A stretch of 51,147 nt of DNA, taken from contig JAHEZM010000024.1 of assembly GCA_023251075.1 (NCBI GenBank), forward strand, positions 1 through 51,147, given 5' to 3'. Positions 16,202 to 24,444 of the stretch are shown here, one piece after another. A program made the position numbers and the translations under genes. Origin of the DNA: Flavobacteriales bacterium. GTDB lineage: Bacteria > Bacteroidota > Bacteroidia > Flavobacteriales_C > GCA-002722245. Position 1 is the first letter of the stretch, and each line of letters begins with the position of its first letter. Below the pieces are notes generated by a model. It searched no databases, was not told where the DNA came from, and was given only the letters and a program-made list of their open reading frames with translations.

Positions 16202-17413
16202 TTAGTTCAGTTCACTGAGGTATTCCAACATTTTGTTGGCCAGTTTTTCCCTGTCGAACTCCTTAACCAATTCATCGCATCCTTTCTGAAACTCTTGATA
16301 GAGTAGTGTGTCATCTTTCATTTCGTAAAGGCAGTTTAGAAACGATTCTTTATCTTCAGGGATAAAACATAAGCCTGCATTAAAGTTTTCAATTATTTCT
16401 TTGGATTCTCCTTCAACTCCTAATAAAATGGGCTTTCTCATTGCAGCCGACTCGAATATTTTAGAAGGAATTACGGTTTTGAATGTATCGGAACGTTTTA
16501 GGTGAACCAGGGCAACATCAATCACAGATACGTAATCAATTACTTTGTTTTTGGAGACGTTATCCAAAAAGGTAATATTTTCAATAGATTGTTCTTGGGC
16601 TATTTTCAATAGTTTCAGTTTTTCTGCCCCTTCACCCATGAAGAGAAAATGAATATTATCGGCAGAGGTTTCTTTAACAAAGTGTAAGAAAAAATCAAGT
16701 TTATGTGCCATTCCGTGTGTACCTATGTAGCCTACTATAAACTTGTTATGCAGCCCTAATTCTTTCAATATTTCAGCACATTTTTCTTTGGGTTGAAACA
16801 GCCCCAGGTTTGCACCATTCTTAATAACATGAATTTTCTTTCCATCAATGCCTCTTCCTTCAATATTCTTTTTAAAGGCTTCTGTTACTGTTATAATTTG
16901 ATCGGCTCTTCGGTATAAAAACAACTCTAGTTTCTCCAGCCATTTAAAGATTCTGCTGTTTTCATTCATAGCACTTACGGCTTTAATAGATTCAGGCCAT
17001 AAATCTCTTACTTCAAAAACCCATGGTTTTCTTTTGAATACCGATAAAAGCCAAGCACTTGGAGTAGTAAAAAATTGAGGAGAAGTTGCAATAATTACAT
17101 CTGTTTTGATGAAGAGGCCAGCCCAAAACGCCGTAAATCCAAAGCTCATGAAATCCAATATTCTCTTAAAAAAACCTTCATTAGCGGTGATATACGACCA
17201 AACCCGAATAACCCGAATACCATTCATCATTTCTTCTTTGCGAAGCCTGTTTTTGTATCCATCGTAAACTTTTCCTTTAGGGAAATTGGGTGCGCAGGTT
17301 ATCACAGTAACTTCGGCTCCATTCTTGAGCCATTCCATACAATGCTCATAAGTTCGCGTTGCAGGAGCATTCACCTCCGGGGGGAAATTATCTGTGATAA
17401 ATAATATTTTCAT
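16202..17413 (-). CDS. Glycosyltransferase family 4 protein (WbuB-like)
   Basis: The 403-residue protein has a GT-B fold. The N-terminal half begins MKILFITDNFPPEVNAPA and contains the loop around RTYEHCMEWLKNGAEVTV. The C-terminal Glycos_transf_1 domain shows FIVGYIGTHGMAHKLD, FLFMGEGAEK and VIPSKIFESAAMRKPILL, with the E-x7-E-like motif near FESAAMRKP. Similar sequences are annotated as WbuB and act in O-antigen or capsule synthesis in the cytoplasm. The donor sugar cannot be told. It is 9 nt from the upstream heparinase-like gene. Confidence 0.9.
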   Translation of the reverse strand: MKILFITDNFPPEVNAPATRTYEHCMEWLKNGAEVTVITCAPNFPKGKVYDGYKNRLRKEEMMNGIRVIRVWSYITANEGFFKRILDFMSFGFTAFWAGLFIKTDVIIATSPQFFTTPSAWLLSVFKRKPWVFEVRDLWPESIKAVSAMNENSRIFKWLEKLELFLYRRADQIITVTEAFKKNIEGRGIDGKKIHVIKNGANLGLFQPKEKCAEILKELGLHNKFIVGYIGTHGMAHKLDFFLHFVKETSADNIHFLFMGEGAEKLKLLKIAQEQSIENITFLDNVSKNKVIDYVSVIDVALVHLKRSDTFKTVIPSKIFESAAMRKPILLGVEGESKEIIENFNAGLCFIPEDKESFLNCLYEMKDDTLLYQEFQKGCDELVKEFDREKLANKMLEYLSELN

Positions 17414-17422
17414 TGCTCTTCA

Positions 17423-18988
17423 TTAACCTTTATTGAAGTAGCTTATAAGGGAGCTTTTAAAGTTAATAACAGCAACAATTCCTTCCTTAGTTCCATTATA
17501 CTCTTCGGTGTAAAGGTATGGCTGCAAATATAGGGTATTTACTTTATCGAATTGAATGATCCAGTTATTCACCTTGATCTTTTCCTCTACTATTTTTACT
17601 TCACAGGAAGGGTGAAAATGAATATAGGCTCTTGCAGTGCTATTGTTTCCAAAGATATGATCTTCTATAATAAATGAAGCAATGGAAGGATTGGCAATTT
17701 TCCAGCTTCTTTGGTGTATGCTGTTTTCACTCCGGTATCCATTGTGTGAAGCTGTTGTTTCTTTTATTTCATCTTTAAGTATTTCTATTCTTGCCCTTTT
17801 CCCTACTCTAAATCCGTCCCAAACATCTACCTGATTTTTGTGGTTTATTTCAACTGTATTATGACTAAAGGTAGATCGCTCCTCTTGTCGGCGTTGATTC
17901 TTCTCATAGGTAGAAATACCAGTATCTACCACAATAGGAAGACCATTATCGGAAAGCACAAAATTGAATATATCGGCGTGTGCATGTCCGGGAATATAGC
18001 TCGGACCAATTTTTCCAATGTCGAAAATCAATTCAGCTTCACCCAGCTTATATTTTCTATAGCCCGAATCTTTTAATTCTCTCGGAGATGGATTAATTCC
18101 CAATTTTTCAGCATAGCGTAAAAGTGTTGTGGTAGTGGGAGCAATATTTTTTGCAGAATCATTGAGCAAAGGAATTTCACCATTGTTGAAGGAAATGGCT
18201 TTGAGCCAGCCACACATTTTTTGCGCATAATTTTTCATTAAAGGAAGATGCTCACTGTTGCCAATGCTAATACAATCGAGCAATCGACTCAATAATATTT
18301 GATGATACATCGGGCTCAATTCATAGTGAGCACCATCCAATAAAATTTGTTCTTTTAATTCTTTTTTAAGGATGGAAAAGCCCTTGTTGATTAATTTTTC
18401 ATTTTTAAAATAACATCCACCTATATACAAAGAGAAGCCATTTTCCAAGAGATGATTTCCCAATAAATGGTATTCTAAATTATTGAGTAGAATAAGGTAC
18501 TGACTGTATAAACTCTGATCAATTTCTTTATTACTAATGTTGTGTTTCGATAAAAATTTTACCCAATTGATTCCCCGTAACGAAATAGGGTAGGGCTCAT
18601 TGGCATTTTTAAGTTGAGGCAATTGCGGAATAAAATCGTTGATCAATACCAAACCTTGTTCTTTCGTGATGGATGTTTGATTTAAAAAATCAAAATAGTT
18701 GAGGTTGTAAGTCCATAATTTCCCGTAAGTACTATAATCCCAATCGATTTTTATAAAAGATTCACTCAAATTCAGAAAGGTAAACTGATGCTTTTCATCA
18801 AAACGGTAACTCTCGTAGGAAGCAGGCATGGCTTCATTTACAGCAAGTGTTTGTCCTTGCTGATAACTATGGTAGGAGTATTTGAATTTTGTAAAATTCC
18901 TGAATATTCTTCTGAGTTTGTAAAACAGTTGATAATACACCTGAGTAGGTTTAAGAAAACGAAGTGTATGGAAGTATCTCATCAACAT
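17423..18988 (-). CDS. Heparinase II/III-family protein in a polysaccharide gene group
   Basis: The 521-residue protein has an N-terminal alpha-helical region and a C-terminal heparinase II/III domain with the motifs PGHAHADIFNF, PIVVDTGISTY, RSTFSHNTVEI and FHPSCEVKIV. Proteins of this type within capsule and O-antigen clusters are thought to cleave or modify uronate-containing polysaccharide. No clear signal peptide is present, and the N-terminus (MRYFHTLRFLKPTQVYYQLFYK) is typical of the cluster-associated form. A -10-like box TATCTTCG (19000-18993) ends 4 nt before ATG 18988. An in-frame ATG also exists at 18982. Confidence 0.85.
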   Translation of the reverse strand: MLMRYFHTLRFLKPTQVYYQLFYKLRRIFRNFTKFKYSYHSYQQGQTLAVNEAMPASYESYRFDEKHQFTFLNLSESFIKIDWDYSTYGKLWTYNLNYFDFLNQTSITKEQGLVLINDFIPQLPQLKNANEPYPISLRGINWVKFLSKHNISNKEIDQSLYSQYLILLNNLEYHLLGNHLLENGFSLYIGGCYFKNEKLINKGFSILKKELKEQILLDGAHYELSPMYHQILLSRLLDCISIGNSEHLPLMKNYAQKMCGWLKAISFNNGEIPLLNDSAKNIAPTTTTLLRYAEKLGINPSPRELKDSGYRKYKLGEAELIFDIGKIGPSYIPGHAHADIFNFVLSDNGLPIVVDTGISTYEKNQRRQEERSTFSHNTVEINHKNQVDVWDGFRVGKRARIEILKDEIKETTASHNGYRSENSIHQRSWKIANPSIASFIIEDHIFGNNSTARAYIHFHPSCEVKIVEEKIKVNNWIIQFDKVNTLYLQPYLYTEEYNGTKEGIVAVINFKSSLISYFNKG

Positions 18989-18992
18989 TCAG

Positions 18993-19000
18993 CGAAGATA
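18993..19000 (-). promoter_or_regulatory. Promoter -10-like box (TATCTTCG), leaderless spacing
   Basis: TATCTTCG on the minus strand is one base from TAnnTTTG and is followed by CTGA and then the ATG at 18988. The transcript would begin at or next to the start codon. The box is divergent from the tRNA-Phe promoter. Confidence 0.4.
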
Positions 19001-19038
19001 CAATCTTCTTTAAAATTTCATTATTTCAAAAATAGTTA

Positions 19039-19046
19039 TACTTTTG
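19039..19046 (+). promoter_or_regulatory. Promoter -10 box (TACTTTTG) of tRNA-Phe
   Basis: TACTTTTG fits the Bacteroidota -10 consensus exactly and lies 22 nt upstream of the mature tRNA 5' end, leaving a short 5' leader for RNase P to remove. Confidence 0.65.
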
Positions 19047-19067
19047 CCCTCCGCTCTTAAAAAAAAT

Positions 19068-19140
19068 GGTGCCTTAGCTCAGTTGGTAGAGCGTCGGACT
19101 GAAAATCCGTGCGTCACTGGTTCAAATCCAGTAGGCACCA
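19068..19140 (+). tRNA. tRNA-Phe (GAA)
   Basis: The 73-nt sequence folds as a cloverleaf: the acceptor GGTGCCT pairs with AGGCACC, the D arm is GCTC/GAGC, the anticodon loop CTGAAAA has GAA at 19101-19103, and the T arm is ACTGG-TTCAAAT-CCAGT. The discriminator base is A. The CCA end is not encoded (CTA follows). A palindrome cluster begins 2 nt downstream. Confidence 0.97.
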
Positions 19141-19142
19141 CT

Positions 19143-19247
19143 AAAATCGGAGTGAGAGTGAGAAGCGAGAGCGATCACACTCACTCCGATTTTCTCAAAA
19201 CTCACTCTTCACACTCACTCTAATTTTGTATGAGTGTGAAGAATGAG
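19143..19247. repeat. Palindrome cluster (GTGAGTGTGA type) after tRNA-Phe
   Basis: Two imperfect hairpins lie side by side. In the first, AAAATCGGAGTGAG (19143-19156) pairs perfectly with 19180-19193. In the second, 19201-19217 pairs with 19231-19247 at 16 of 17 positions. Both share the unit TCACACTCACTC followed two bases later by ATTTT (19175-19193 and 19209-19227), so they also form direct repeats. The first hairpin is flanked by A and T runs and could terminate the tRNA transcript. The cluster resembles REP-type elements and stands directly before the four-helix-bundle gene. Confidence 0.8.
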
Positions 19248-19282
19248 GGCGAGAAAACCAAACCTAACTAAGATTTATTTAC

Positions 19283-19645
19283 GTGTTCGATTTCCAAAAA
19301 CTTGATGTTTATCAAAAAGCTAAGTCATTTTGCAAAGACATCACCATCGCTATTAATACTCAGAAATTTGATCGCACTACCAATGACCAACTTCGTAGAG
19401 CATCATTTAGCGTTATGTTGAATATTGCAGAAGGAGCTTCTCGTTTTAGCAATAAAGACAGAAGAAATTTCCTGGTAATTTCCAGAGGAAGTGTTTTAGA
19501 ATGTGTTGCTATTCTTGAATATTTGAGAGAAGTAAATGCGATAACATTAGAATCTTTTCAATTTTATTATTGTAGATTGGAAGAACTTTCGAAAATGCTT
19601 TTTGCGCTAATTAGAAAATTAGAAGAAAAGCAAAATGCTGTTTAA
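19283..19645 (+). CDS. Four-helix-bundle protein (23S rRNA intervening-sequence type)
   Basis: The 120-residue protein begins with FDFQKLDVYQKAKSF and has the family motifs QLRRASFSVMLNIAEG (about residues 36-51), FLVISRGSVLECVAIL and a C-terminal LEELSKMLFALIRKLE. These match the TIGR02436/IVP four-helix-bundle family, first seen in intervening sequences of 23S rRNA genes and structurally like the Avd protein of diversity-generating retroelements. Function is unknown. It starts at GTG 19283. It is not in an rRNA gene here; it sits 35 nt after the palindrome cluster that follows tRNA-Phe, which suggests that it arrived as a cassette. Confidence 0.9.
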   Translation: MFDFQKLDVYQKAKSFCKDITIAINTQKFDRTTNDQLRRASFSVMLNIAEGASRFSNKDRRNFLVISRGSVLECVAILEYLREVNAITLESFQFYYCRLEELSKMLFALIRKLEEKQNAV

Positions 19646-19651
19646 TTCCTT

Positions 19652-19888
19652 ATGAAAAAATTTGATTTCCAAAATGGCAAAGAAACAATCTCAGTGAAAA
19701 TTGAACCTTTCGGTAATTGGTTTGAGTTGGCTCCTAACAGCATTTTTTGCATTGAGTGGGATGACCATGAAATGGAAGCAGAGGTGCTTTCCGACGATGA
19801 TGAATTGCGACTTCTTTTGGAGTTTGACGACGACACTCGCTTTTTTATCGATGGAAAGAAAGTGGATGAGAATGGAATTCCTTGCTAA
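19652..19888 (+). CDS. Small acidic hypothetical protein
   Basis: The 78-residue protein begins MKKFDFQNGKETISV and is strongly acidic (DDHEMEAEVLSDDDELRLL, FDDDTRFFID). No signal peptide, membrane segment or known motif was recognised. It starts 7 nt after the four-helix-bundle gene, in the same direction, but its codon use and position just before purL do not tell whether it belongs to that cassette or to the host chromosome. Its function is unknown. Confidence 0.55.
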   Translation: MKKFDFQNGKETISVKIEPFGNWFELAPNSIFCIEWDDHEMEAEVLSDDDELRLLLEFDDDTRFFIDGKKVDENGIPC

Positions 19889-19955
19889 TTATTGATTCTT
19901 CATCACTGTTGAAAAGCCTTAATAAATCCTCCATCACCTTTCTACAAAAAAATAG

Positions 19956-19963
19956 TACTTTCG
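19956..19963 (+). promoter_or_regulatory. Promoter -10 box (TACTTTCG) of purL
   Basis: TACTTTCG is one base from the Bacteroidota consensus TAnnTTTG and lies 22 nt upstream of the purL ATG. It follows an A-rich stretch (CAAAAAAATAG). The leader would be about 15 nt long. Confidence 0.5.
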
Positions 19964-19985
19964 CGCACATATAAATAAGTGTAAA

Positions 19986-22900
19986 ATGATTTCATTTTTT
20001 GGTGATAGTGCTACTAAAGTTTTCGCGGTGCAAACCAATGGAAAGCTCTCTGATTTAGACCTAACAAAGTTGAATTGGCTTTTTGGCGATGTGCAATTGA
20101 TTGCCGGTGAAAATATCAATAAAACTTTTGTTGGTCCACGTGCTGCTATGGTTACTCCCTGGAGCACTAACGCGGTAGAAATCACCCAAAACATGGGTGT
20201 TTCAGGAATTATCAGAATTGAAGAATTTGATGCAGTAGCTGCAGATTTTTCTGCTTTCGATCCTATGTTGCAACACAAGTTTCCGGCATTGACTCAAACT
20301 CTTTTCGATATCAACATCAAGCCCGAAGCTATTTTAGAAATTGAGGATATTGCTGACTACAACAAAAAAGAAGGTTTGGCTTTGAGCGCTGAAGAAGTGG
20401 AATATTTAAACGGACTCTCAAAAAAACTAAATAGAAAATTAACCGATTCTGAAGTGTTCGGTTTTTCACAAGTGAATTCAGAACATTGTCGCCATAAAAT
20501 ATTCAATGGTACTTTCGTGATCGATGGTGTGGAAAAAGAAACTTCCTTATTTAAGTTAATCAAGAAAACCTCACAGGAAAATCCTAATTCTATTGTTTCT
20601 GCTTACAAAGATAATGTGGCATTTGTTGACGGTCCGAAAATCGATCAATTTGCTCCAAAAACTGCCGATAAACCTGATTTCTACCAAATTCAAAAAATAA
20701 ATTCTGTTATTTCTTTAAAAGCAGAAACACATAATTTCCCTACTACTGTTGAACCTTTCAATGGTGCTGCAACAGGTTCGGGTGGTGAAATTCGCGATAG
20801 ACTGGCAGGTGGTAAAGGTTCGTTGCCTTTGGCGGGAACAGCGGTGTATATGACTTCTTACTCACGTTTGAAAAATGATCGCAGCTGGGAAAATGGAATG
20901 GCCGAAAGAAAATGGTTGTACCAAACTCCAATGGATATTTTAATCAAAGCATCGAATGGTGCGAGTGATTTTGGAAATAAATTCGGACAACCTCTCATCA
21001 CCGGTTCTGTTTTTACTTTCGAGCACGAAGAAGAAGGTAGAAAATTAGGTTTCGATAAAGTGATTATGCAAGCCGGAGGAATTGGTTTCGGTAAAAAGGA
21101 AGAGGCTTTGAAAGAATCTCCAGAAGTAAGCGATAAAGTGGTGATTTTGGGTGGAGAAAATTATAGAATTGGAATGGGAGGTGCGGCTGTATCTTCTGCA
21201 GATACTGGTGCTTTCAGCAATGCTATTGAATTGAATGCCATCCAACGTTCTAATCCTGAAATGCAAAAAAGAGCGATGAATGCCATTCGCGGAATGATTG
21301 AAAGTGGTAACAATCCTATTGTTTCTATTCACGATCATGGTGCAGGTGGACATTTAAATTGCCTTTCTGAATTGGTGGAAGCAACTGGTGGAAAAATCGA
21401 TTTGGATAAATTGCCAGTGGGCGATCCAACTCTTTCTGCAAAAGAAATTATTGGTAACGAGTCGCAAGAAAGAATGGGCTTAGTGATTAAAGCAAAAGAT
21501 GTAGATGCTTTGTTGAAAGTTGCCGAACGTGAGCGTGCACCGATGTATGTGGTGGGCGAAGTTACGGGCGATCATCGTTTTACTTTTCAATCGTCGAGCA
21601 AGGGCATTAAACCCATGGATTTAGAATTGGATGATATGTTTGGTTCTTCTCCAAAAACAGTGATGAATGATGTTAGTGTGAAGAGAGAATACAAAGATGT
21701 GGCTTACGATCAAAATAAAATTCAAGAATATGTTCAACAGGTTTTAAAGCTGGAAGCGGTAGCTTGTAAAGATTGGCTGACCAATAAAGTCGATCGTTGT
21801 GTTACAGGTAAAGTAGCTAAACAACAGGCTGCCGGATCGCTTCAATTGCCTTTGAATAACGTTGGGGTAATGGCATTGGATTACAATGGTAAAGAAGGCA
21901 TTGCAACATCTATTGGTCATGCTCCCTTAAGTGCAGTGATTGATGCAGCCGCAGGCTCTAAAAATGCCATTGCAGAGGCATTAACCAATATCGTTTGGGC
22001 TCCTTTGCAAGATGATTTAAAATCGGTTTCTCTTTCTGCCAACTGGATGTGGCCTTGCAAAAATGAAGGTGAAGATGCTCGTTTGTATACAGCGGTGGAA
22101 GCAGTTTCTCAATTTGCCATCAACTTAGGAATTAATATTCCAACAGGAAAAGATTCTTTAAGCATGAAACAGAAATACAAAGATCAGGAAGTGATTTCTC
22201 CAGGTACAGTGGTTATTTCTGCGGTAGGACATTGCAACGATATTCAAAAAGTAGTAGAACCTGTATTCACTAAAAAAGCAGGCAACAAAATTTTCTACAT
22301 TAACTTCTCTAACGATTCTTACAAATTGGGCGGATCTTCTTTCGCACAAGTAAACAATAAAATTGGTAAAGAAACACCAACGATTAAAGATGATGCAGCG
22401 TTTAAAAATGCATTCAACGCTTTACAAACATTAATTAAAAAAGGATTAATCACTGCCGGACATGATATTTCTTCGGGTGGATTAATCACTACACTTTTAG
22501 AAATGTGTTTTGCCGATGTTAATCTTTCTGCATCTTTTGATTTAAGCGGATTAAATGAAAGTGATTCTGTAAAATTATTGTTTGCAGAAAATAGTGGGGT
22601 AGTGTTTCAAACCATACAAACTGCGCAAGTAGAAGAGATTCTTAAAGCAGCTAAAATCGATTATCAAATTATTGGTGAAGCCAAAGAAGGTTCATCTTTG
22701 GAAGTGAAAAATGGCAATGATAAATTGAATTTCAACATCGTACAATTGCGTGATGTTTGGTATGAAACTTCTTTCCTGTTAGATCAAAAACAATCGGGAG
22801 TAAAAAAAGCTACCGAGCGTTTCAACAACTATAAAAATCAACCATTACAATTTAAATTCTTGCCTTCATTCACAGGTAAAAAACCGGTGGTGGATGCGAA

Positions 22901-23654
22901 GAAAGTTCGTCCGATAGCAGCAGTAATTCGCGAAAAAGGATCGAACTCAGAAAGAGAAATGGCCAATGCATTATATCTCTCCGGATTTGATGTTAAGGAT
23001 GTTCACATGACCGATTTAATTAGTGGAAGAGAGACCTTAGAAGATATTCAAATGATTGTTGCAGTGGGCGGATTTTCTAATTCTGATGTGTTGGGTTCTG
23101 CCAAAGGATGGGCGGGCGCTTTCCTGTACAATGAGAAAGCAAAAAATGCTTTGCAAAAATTCTTTGCACGTAAAGATACTTTGTCGCTGGGTGTTTGTAA
23201 TGGTTGTCAGTTGTTCATCGAATTAGGATTGATTAATCCTGATCATGAACAAAAACCAAAAATGCTGCATAATGATTCACATAAATTTGAATGTGTGTTT
23301 ACCAGTGTTACGATTCAAAAAAATAACTCTATAATGCTTTCAACCTTAGAAGGAAGCACCTTGGGAATTTGGTCGGCACATGGCGAAGGGAAATTCTATT
23401 TTCCTTATGCAGAAGAGAAATACAATATTGTAGGTAAATATGGGTATGCTGTATATCCAGCCAATCCAAACGGTTCCGATTTCAATACCGCAGTTTTAAC
23501 TTCTAATGATGGCCGTCATCTAGTGATGATGCCGCATTTAGAACGTTCTACTTTCCCTTGGAATTGGGCGAATTATCCTGATAGAAAAGATGAGGTAACG
23601 CCGTGGGTTGAAGCGTTTGTGAATGCAAGGGAGTGGTGTTTGAAAACGGTGTAA
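19986..23654 (+). CDS. purL: Phosphoribosylformylglycinamidine synthase, large single-chain form
   Basis: The 1222-residue enzyme converts FGAR, glutamine and ATP to FGAM in purine synthesis. The N-terminal PurS-like domain is followed by the linker motif FGFSQVNSEHCRHKIFNG (about residues 158-175), the catalytic synthase domains with LKAETHNFPTTVEPFNGAATG (about 243-263) and SIHDHGAGGHLN, and the C-terminal glutaminase domain. The glutaminase nucleophile is C1071 in LGVCNGCQLF, with the later H in WSAHGEGKFYF. It is the long form typical of Bacteroidota and Proteobacteria (Escherichia coli, 1295 residues) and not the PurL/PurQ/PurS set. It stands as a single gene behind its own promoter. Confidence 0.97.
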   Translation: MISFFGDSATKVFAVQTNGKLSDLDLTKLNWLFGDVQLIAGENINKTFVGPRAAMVTPWSTNAVEITQNMGVSGIIRIEEFDAVAADFSAFDPMLQHKFPALTQTLFDINIKPEAILEIEDIADYNKKEGLALSAEEVEYLNGLSKKLNRKLTDSEVFGFSQVNSEHCRHKIFNGTFVIDGVEKETSLFKLIKKTSQENPNSIVSAYKDNVAFVDGPKIDQFAPKTADKPDFYQIQKINSVISLKAETHNFPTTVEPFNGAATGSGGEIRDRLAGGKGSLPLAGTAVYMTSYSRLKNDRSWENGMAERKWLYQTPMDILIKASNGASDFGNKFGQPLITGSVFTFEHEEEGRKLGFDKVIMQAGGIGFGKKEEALKESPEVSDKVVILGGENYRIGMGGAAVSSADTGAFSNAIELNAIQRSNPEMQKRAMNAIRGMIESGNNPIVSIHDHGAGGHLNCLSELVEATGGKIDLDKLPVGDPTLSAKEIIGNESQERMGLVIKAKDVDALLKVAERERAPMYVVGEVTGDHRFTFQSSSKGIKPMDLELDDMFGSSPKTVMNDVSVKREYKDVAYDQNKIQEYVQQVLKLEAVACKDWLTNKVDRCVTGKVAKQQAAGSLQLPLNNVGVMALDYNGKEGIATSIGHAPLSAVIDAAAGSKNAIAEALTNIVWAPLQDDLKSVSLSANWMWPCKNEGEDARLYTAVEAVSQFAINLGINIPTGKDSLSMKQKYKDQEVISPGTVVISAVGHCNDIQKVVEPVFTKKAGNKIFYINFSNDSYKLGGSSFAQVNNKIGKETPTIKDDAAFKNAFNALQTLIKKGLITAGHDISSGGLITTLLEMCFADVNLSASFDLSGLNESDSVKLLFAENSGVVFQTIQTAQVEEILKAAKIDYQIIGEAKEGSSLEVKNGNDKLNFNIVQLRDVWYETSFLLDQKQSGVKKATERFNNYKNQPLQFKFLPSFTGKKPVVDAKKVRPIAAVIREKGSNSEREMANALYLSGFDVKDVHMTDLISGRETLEDIQMIVAVGGFSNSDVLGSAKGWAGAFLYNEKAKNALQKFFARKDTLSLGVCNGCQLFIELGLINPDHEQKPKMLHNDSHKFECVFTSVTIQKNNSIMLSTLEGSTLGIWSAHGEGKFYFPYAEEKYNIVGKYGYAVYPANPNGSDFNTAVLTSNDGRHLVMMPHLERSTFPWNWANYPDRKDEVTPWVEAFVNAREWCLKTV

Positions 23655-23675
23655 TCTCATATGCATAATACATCT

Positions 23676-23736
23676 CTCTGCTAAGTTTAGCACAGCGTAA
23701 CTTTGCTGAATCTTTTCTTGAAGCTTTCAGCTTCCT
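23676..23736 (+). repeat. Left inverted repeat of the RAYT unit
   Basis: This 61-bp arm begins CTCTGCTAAGTTTAGC and ends AAGCTTTCAGCTTCCT. It pairs with 24323-24383 with two adjacent mismatches. Its last base overlaps the stop codon of the transposase gene. Confidence 0.9.
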
Positions 23737-24281
23737 TATTCCATCAAAGTAATTCTCACCAATCCTCTTTCCCCACAGTAATCAATCGCGCTGCTGTAAA
23801 CATAATGTTCGGGTGAACTAACAATTCCATTCGTCACAGGATTTTGATGTATATATTCTATTTTTTGGTCGATCATTTCATTGCTCGACAATTCAACTGG
23901 GTGATTATCTTGCTGCCAAAATTGAAAATCTTTGTTGTTACTATTGCGTGCTCCTGCCTCTTTAAAAAGAAACAACATCCATCTACTTCTGCTTTCCCCA
24001 ACTTTATTAATATTTTTCAAAATGGTTTTAGATGTATGTCGTTTTAAATCTCGCATAATATCTGATAAATTTCCTTTTTCTGCTCTTGCTACTAAGTGAA
24101 CGTGATTGCTCATTAGAACCCAACTATAAACACTTAGACCTTTCTTTTCAATGCAATAATTTAAACTGTCAACAAAAATTTCTCGATACCTGTTTCTTGT
24201 GAAAATGTCAATCCAGCCAATGACAGAAAAGGTTATAAAGTAAATGCCTTCTGGGTTAGAGAATTTGTGTTTGCCTTCCAT
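23736..24281 (-). CDS. REP-associated tyrosine transposase (RAYT, Y1/IS200-like)
   Basis: The 181-residue protein has the HUH motif H60-V-H62 in SNHVHLV and the catalytic tyrosine Y143 in IEYIHQNPV. The N-terminal YFITFSVIGWIDIFTR and the SRWMLFLFKEAG segment complete the Y1-transposase pattern. RAYTs cut single-stranded DNA at REP hairpins and are usually vertically inherited single-copy genes. It is intact and flanked by 61-bp inverted repeats. It is on the strand opposite to purL and coaX. Confidence 0.93.
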   Translation of the reverse strand: MEGKHKFSNPEGIYFITFSVIGWIDIFTRNRYREIFVDSLNYCIEKKGLSVYSWVLMSNHVHLVARAEKGNLSDIMRDLKRHTSKTILKNINKVGESRSRWMLFLFKEAGARNSNNKDFQFWQQDNHPVELSSNEMIDQKIEYIHQNPVTNGIVSSPEHYVYSSAIDYCGERGLVRITLME

Positions 24282-24322
24282 GATGTTAGTTTAGTTAGTG
24301 GGGTGAAATTATAAAAATTTGG

Positions 24323-24383
24323 AGGAAGCTGAAAGCTTCAAGAAAAGATTCAGCAAAGTTACGCTTCGCTAAACTTAGCAGAG
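24323..24383 (-). repeat. Right inverted repeat of the RAYT unit
   Basis: This 61-bp arm reads AGGAAGCTGAAAGCTTC at the inner end and GCTAAACTTAGCAGAG at the outer end on the plus strand, and is the reverse complement of 23676-23736 with two mismatches. Confidence 0.9.
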
Positions 24384-24432
24384 GGGAGATAAACTTAGCA
24401 GAAGGACAGTTTTTCTTTTAGAAAAAGAAAAA

Positions 24433-24440
24433 TACCTTTA
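24433..24440 (+). promoter_or_regulatory. Promoter -10-like box (TACCTTTA) before coaX, leaderless spacing
   Basis: TACCTTTA is one base from TAnnTTTG. Its last base is 4 nt before the GTG start, the same spacing as at three other genes here, so the transcript may start at the initiation codon. Confidence 0.4.
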
Positions 24441-24444
24441 CTAC

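Larger units (their letters stand above)
23676..24383. mobile_element. RAYT transposase unit flanked by 61-bp inverted repeats
   Basis: A 708-bp unit between purL and coaX has ends 23676-23736 and 24323-24383 that are reverse complements at 59 of 61 positions. The only gene inside is a REP-associated tyrosine transposase. Each arm contains nested palindromes (GAAGC-TTTCA-GCTTC and GCTAA-GT-TTAGC, with CAGC..GCTG in the left arm), as REP sequences recognised by RAYTs do. A partial extra copy AAACTTAGCAGA follows at 24391-24402. The coaX start is 62 nt beyond the right arm. Confidence 0.8.

Noticed and set aside
19283-19645. Four-helix-bundle gene as evidence for a 23S rRNA intervening sequence
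   Set aside because: No 23S rRNA sequence is present around it; the neighbours are tRNA-Phe and purL.
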